Source of the DNA: Bacillota bacterium
GTDB lineage: Bacteria; Bacillota; Clostridia; Oscillospirales; Ruminococcaceae
Direction: 5' to 3'
DNA length: 5,848 nt
Assembly: GCA_023456995.1 (NCBI GenBank)
Contig: JAEWNU010000193.1
Location: 1-5,848, forward strand
Of the stretch, positions 4,708-5,848 are shown piece by piece. Under the pieces are notes generated by a model. The model made no database searches. It was not told the origin of the DNA and saw nothing but the letters and a program-made list of their open reading frames with translations. Position 1 is the stretch's first letter. Every line of letters starts with the position of its first letter. The translations under genes and the position numbers were made by a program.

Positions 4708-5848
4708 ATGCTTAAAAATAAAACCGTCTTACTGGGCGTTTCGGGCAGCATCGCCGCATATAAGGCAGCGTCTCTTGCTTCGCTACTCGTCAAGCAACAG
4801 GCCGATGTGCATGTGCTGATGACGAAAAACGCCACCCAGTTTATTTCGCCTATGACCTTTGAGGCGCTCACTAACAATCGCTGTATTGTGGATACCTTTG
4901 ACCGCAATTTTGAGTATAGCGTTGAGCATGTTTCTCTGGCTAAACGCGCCGATGTCTGTATTGTTGCACCCGCAACCGCAAATGTTATTGCCAAACTGGC
5001 TCACGGTCTGGCGGATGATATGCTGACCACCACGATTCTGGCTTGTCGATGTCAGAAGATTATTGCACCGGCTATGAATACCGCTATGTATGAAAACTCT
5101 GTGACCCAGGACAATCTCAAGACACTGGCGCACTACGGCTGGGAGGTTCTCCAAACCGGCTATGGCCGCTTAGCATGCGGAGACGTTGGAGCGGGTAAGT
5201 GCCCCGAACCTGAGCAGATGCTCGAAAGCGTATTGCACAGCACCGCCCACGCAAAGGATATGACGGGTCTTAAAGTGCTTGTAACAGCGGGTGCAACCCG
5301 CGAGTCCCTTGACCCGGTGCGGTTTATCACCAACCATTCCACCGGTAAAATGGGGTATGCCATCGCCCGTGCCGCCAGTACCCGCGGTGCCTCGGTGACA
5401 CTTGTCACTGGAAAGACTGAACTGTTAGCCCCCGCCTATGTTGAAGTAGTTGATATTTTCAGCGCTGAAGAGCTTTTTAAAGCTGTTACAGCACGCAGTA
5501 ACGAAATGGATATTATTATAAAGGCGGCTGCGGTCGCTGATTACCGCCCGGCGGTCTGCTCTGATGAAAAAATTAAAAAGAAAGATAGTGACCTGTCGTT
5601 AGCGCTGGAACGCACGCCCGACACCTTAAAATATCTAGGGGAGCACAAACCAGAAGGGCAGTTTTTATGCGGCTTTTCGATGGAGACACAGAACATGGTT
5701 GAAAATTCCCGGAAAAAGCTGCAAAGTAAAAACCTCGATATGATTGCCGCCAATAATCTTAAGCAGGCGGGTGCAGGATTTGGCGGCGATACAAATCTTT
5801 TGACTCTCATAACGTCGAACGCCGAAATTGCACTTCCGATGATGTCGA
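4708..5848 (+). CDS. coaBC: Bifunctional phosphopantothenoylcysteine decarboxylase / phosphopantothenate-cysteine ligase CoaBC, partial at 3' end
   Basis: Cytoplasmic flavoenzyme that joins 4'-phosphopantothenate to cysteine (CoaB) and decarboxylates the product to 4'-phosphopantetheine (CoaC). The 380 residues visible are nearly complete; about 20 should follow past the edge. The CoaC half has VSGSIAAYKA (11-20), catalytic His74 in EHVSL, APATAN (87-92), PAMNTAMYEN (121-130) and the LACG clamp with Cys157. The CoaB half has VTAGATRESLDPVRFITNHS (192-211), TGKMG (212-216), KAAAVADYRP (272-281), the lysine stretch KIKKK (288-292), ERTPDTL (301-307) and LDMIAANN (343-350). Substitutions against my recollected consensus are Tyr128 where Trp is common and Ala196 where Gly is common; catalytic residues are kept. 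The ATG at 4708 follows GGAAAGGG (4690-4697) with a 10-nt spacer and places the N-terminal motif normally. The gene is divergent from panT-coaX. Confidence 0.97.
   Translation, partial: MLKNKTVLLGVSGSIAAYKAASLASLLVKQQADVHVLMTKNATQFISPMTFEALTNNRCIVDTFDRNFEYSVEHVSLAKRADVCIVAPATANVIAKLAHGLADDMLTTTILACRCQKIIAPAMNTAMYENSVTQDNLKTLAHYGWEVLQTGYGRLACGDVGAGKCPEPEQMLESVLHSTAHAKDMTGLKVLVTAGATRESLDPVRFITNHSTGKMGYAIARAASTRGASVTLVTGKTELLAPAYVEVVDIFSAEELFKAVTARSNEMDIIIKAAAVADYRPAVCSDEKIKKKDSDLSLALERTPDTLKYLGEHKPEGQFLCGFSMETQNMVENSRKKLQSKNLDMIAANNLKQAGAGFGGDTNLLTLITSNAEIALPMMS

Noticed and set aside
4783..5154. Minus-strand frame of 123 codons opposite coaBC
   Set aside because: Antisense to an unmistakable CoaBC coding region with no recognisable protein features.

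Overview
The window looks like chromosomal DNA from a Gram-positive Clostridia-type Firmicute, possibly in the Oscillospiraceae/Ruminococcaceae range. The reasons are mid-GC sequence, strong AGGAGG-type ribosome binding sites, a TTG start, a lipoprotein signal, a type III pantothenate kinase, an ECF-type vitamin transporter subunit and a GerN/NapA-like antiporter. The taxon is an inference from gene content and sequence style, not a search result. I see no rRNA, tRNA, CRISPR array, insertion sequence or phage gene.

Layout, left to right: (1) 1-827, minus strand, the first 275 residues of a CPA2-family Na+/H+ antiporter that runs off the left edge. (2) 828-1208, a non-coding stretch holding a well-matched sigma-A promoter for the antiporter, an AT-rich direct repeat upstream of it, and a terminator for the next gene. 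(3) 1209-1559, minus, a small DUF1622-type membrane protein. (4) 1649-2413, minus, a VanY/LdcB-type zinc carboxypeptidase lipoprotein, probably starting at a TTG. (5) 2545-2886, plus, a DUF5658-type small membrane protein, divergent from the peptidase. (6) 2950-2981, a perfect 14-bp hairpin between convergent genes. (7) 2991-4445, minus, two closely spaced genes: an ECF transporter S component (probably PanT, pantothenate) and coaX (type III pantothenate kinase). (8) 4446-4707, a divergent control region with candidate promoters for both directions. (9) 4708-5848, plus, coaBC (dfp), cut off by the right edge about 20 residues before its expected end.

The right half forms one functional unit. 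A predicted pantothenate importer brings in the vitamin, CoaX phosphorylates it, and CoaBC adds cysteine and decarboxylates the product to give 4'-phosphopantetheine, so the first three intracellular steps of CoA synthesis plus uptake are encoded around one 262-bp control region. The ATPase and EcfT parts of the transporter, and CoaD and CoaE, are not in the window. The left half holds envelope functions (ion antiport, peptidoglycan trimming, small membrane proteins) with no evident link to the CoA genes.

No wholly new system is evident. The points most worth a second look are the face-to-face promoter arrangement in the panT-coaX/coaBC region, the U-poor perfect hairpin between convergent genes, and the two uncharacterised small membrane proteins.
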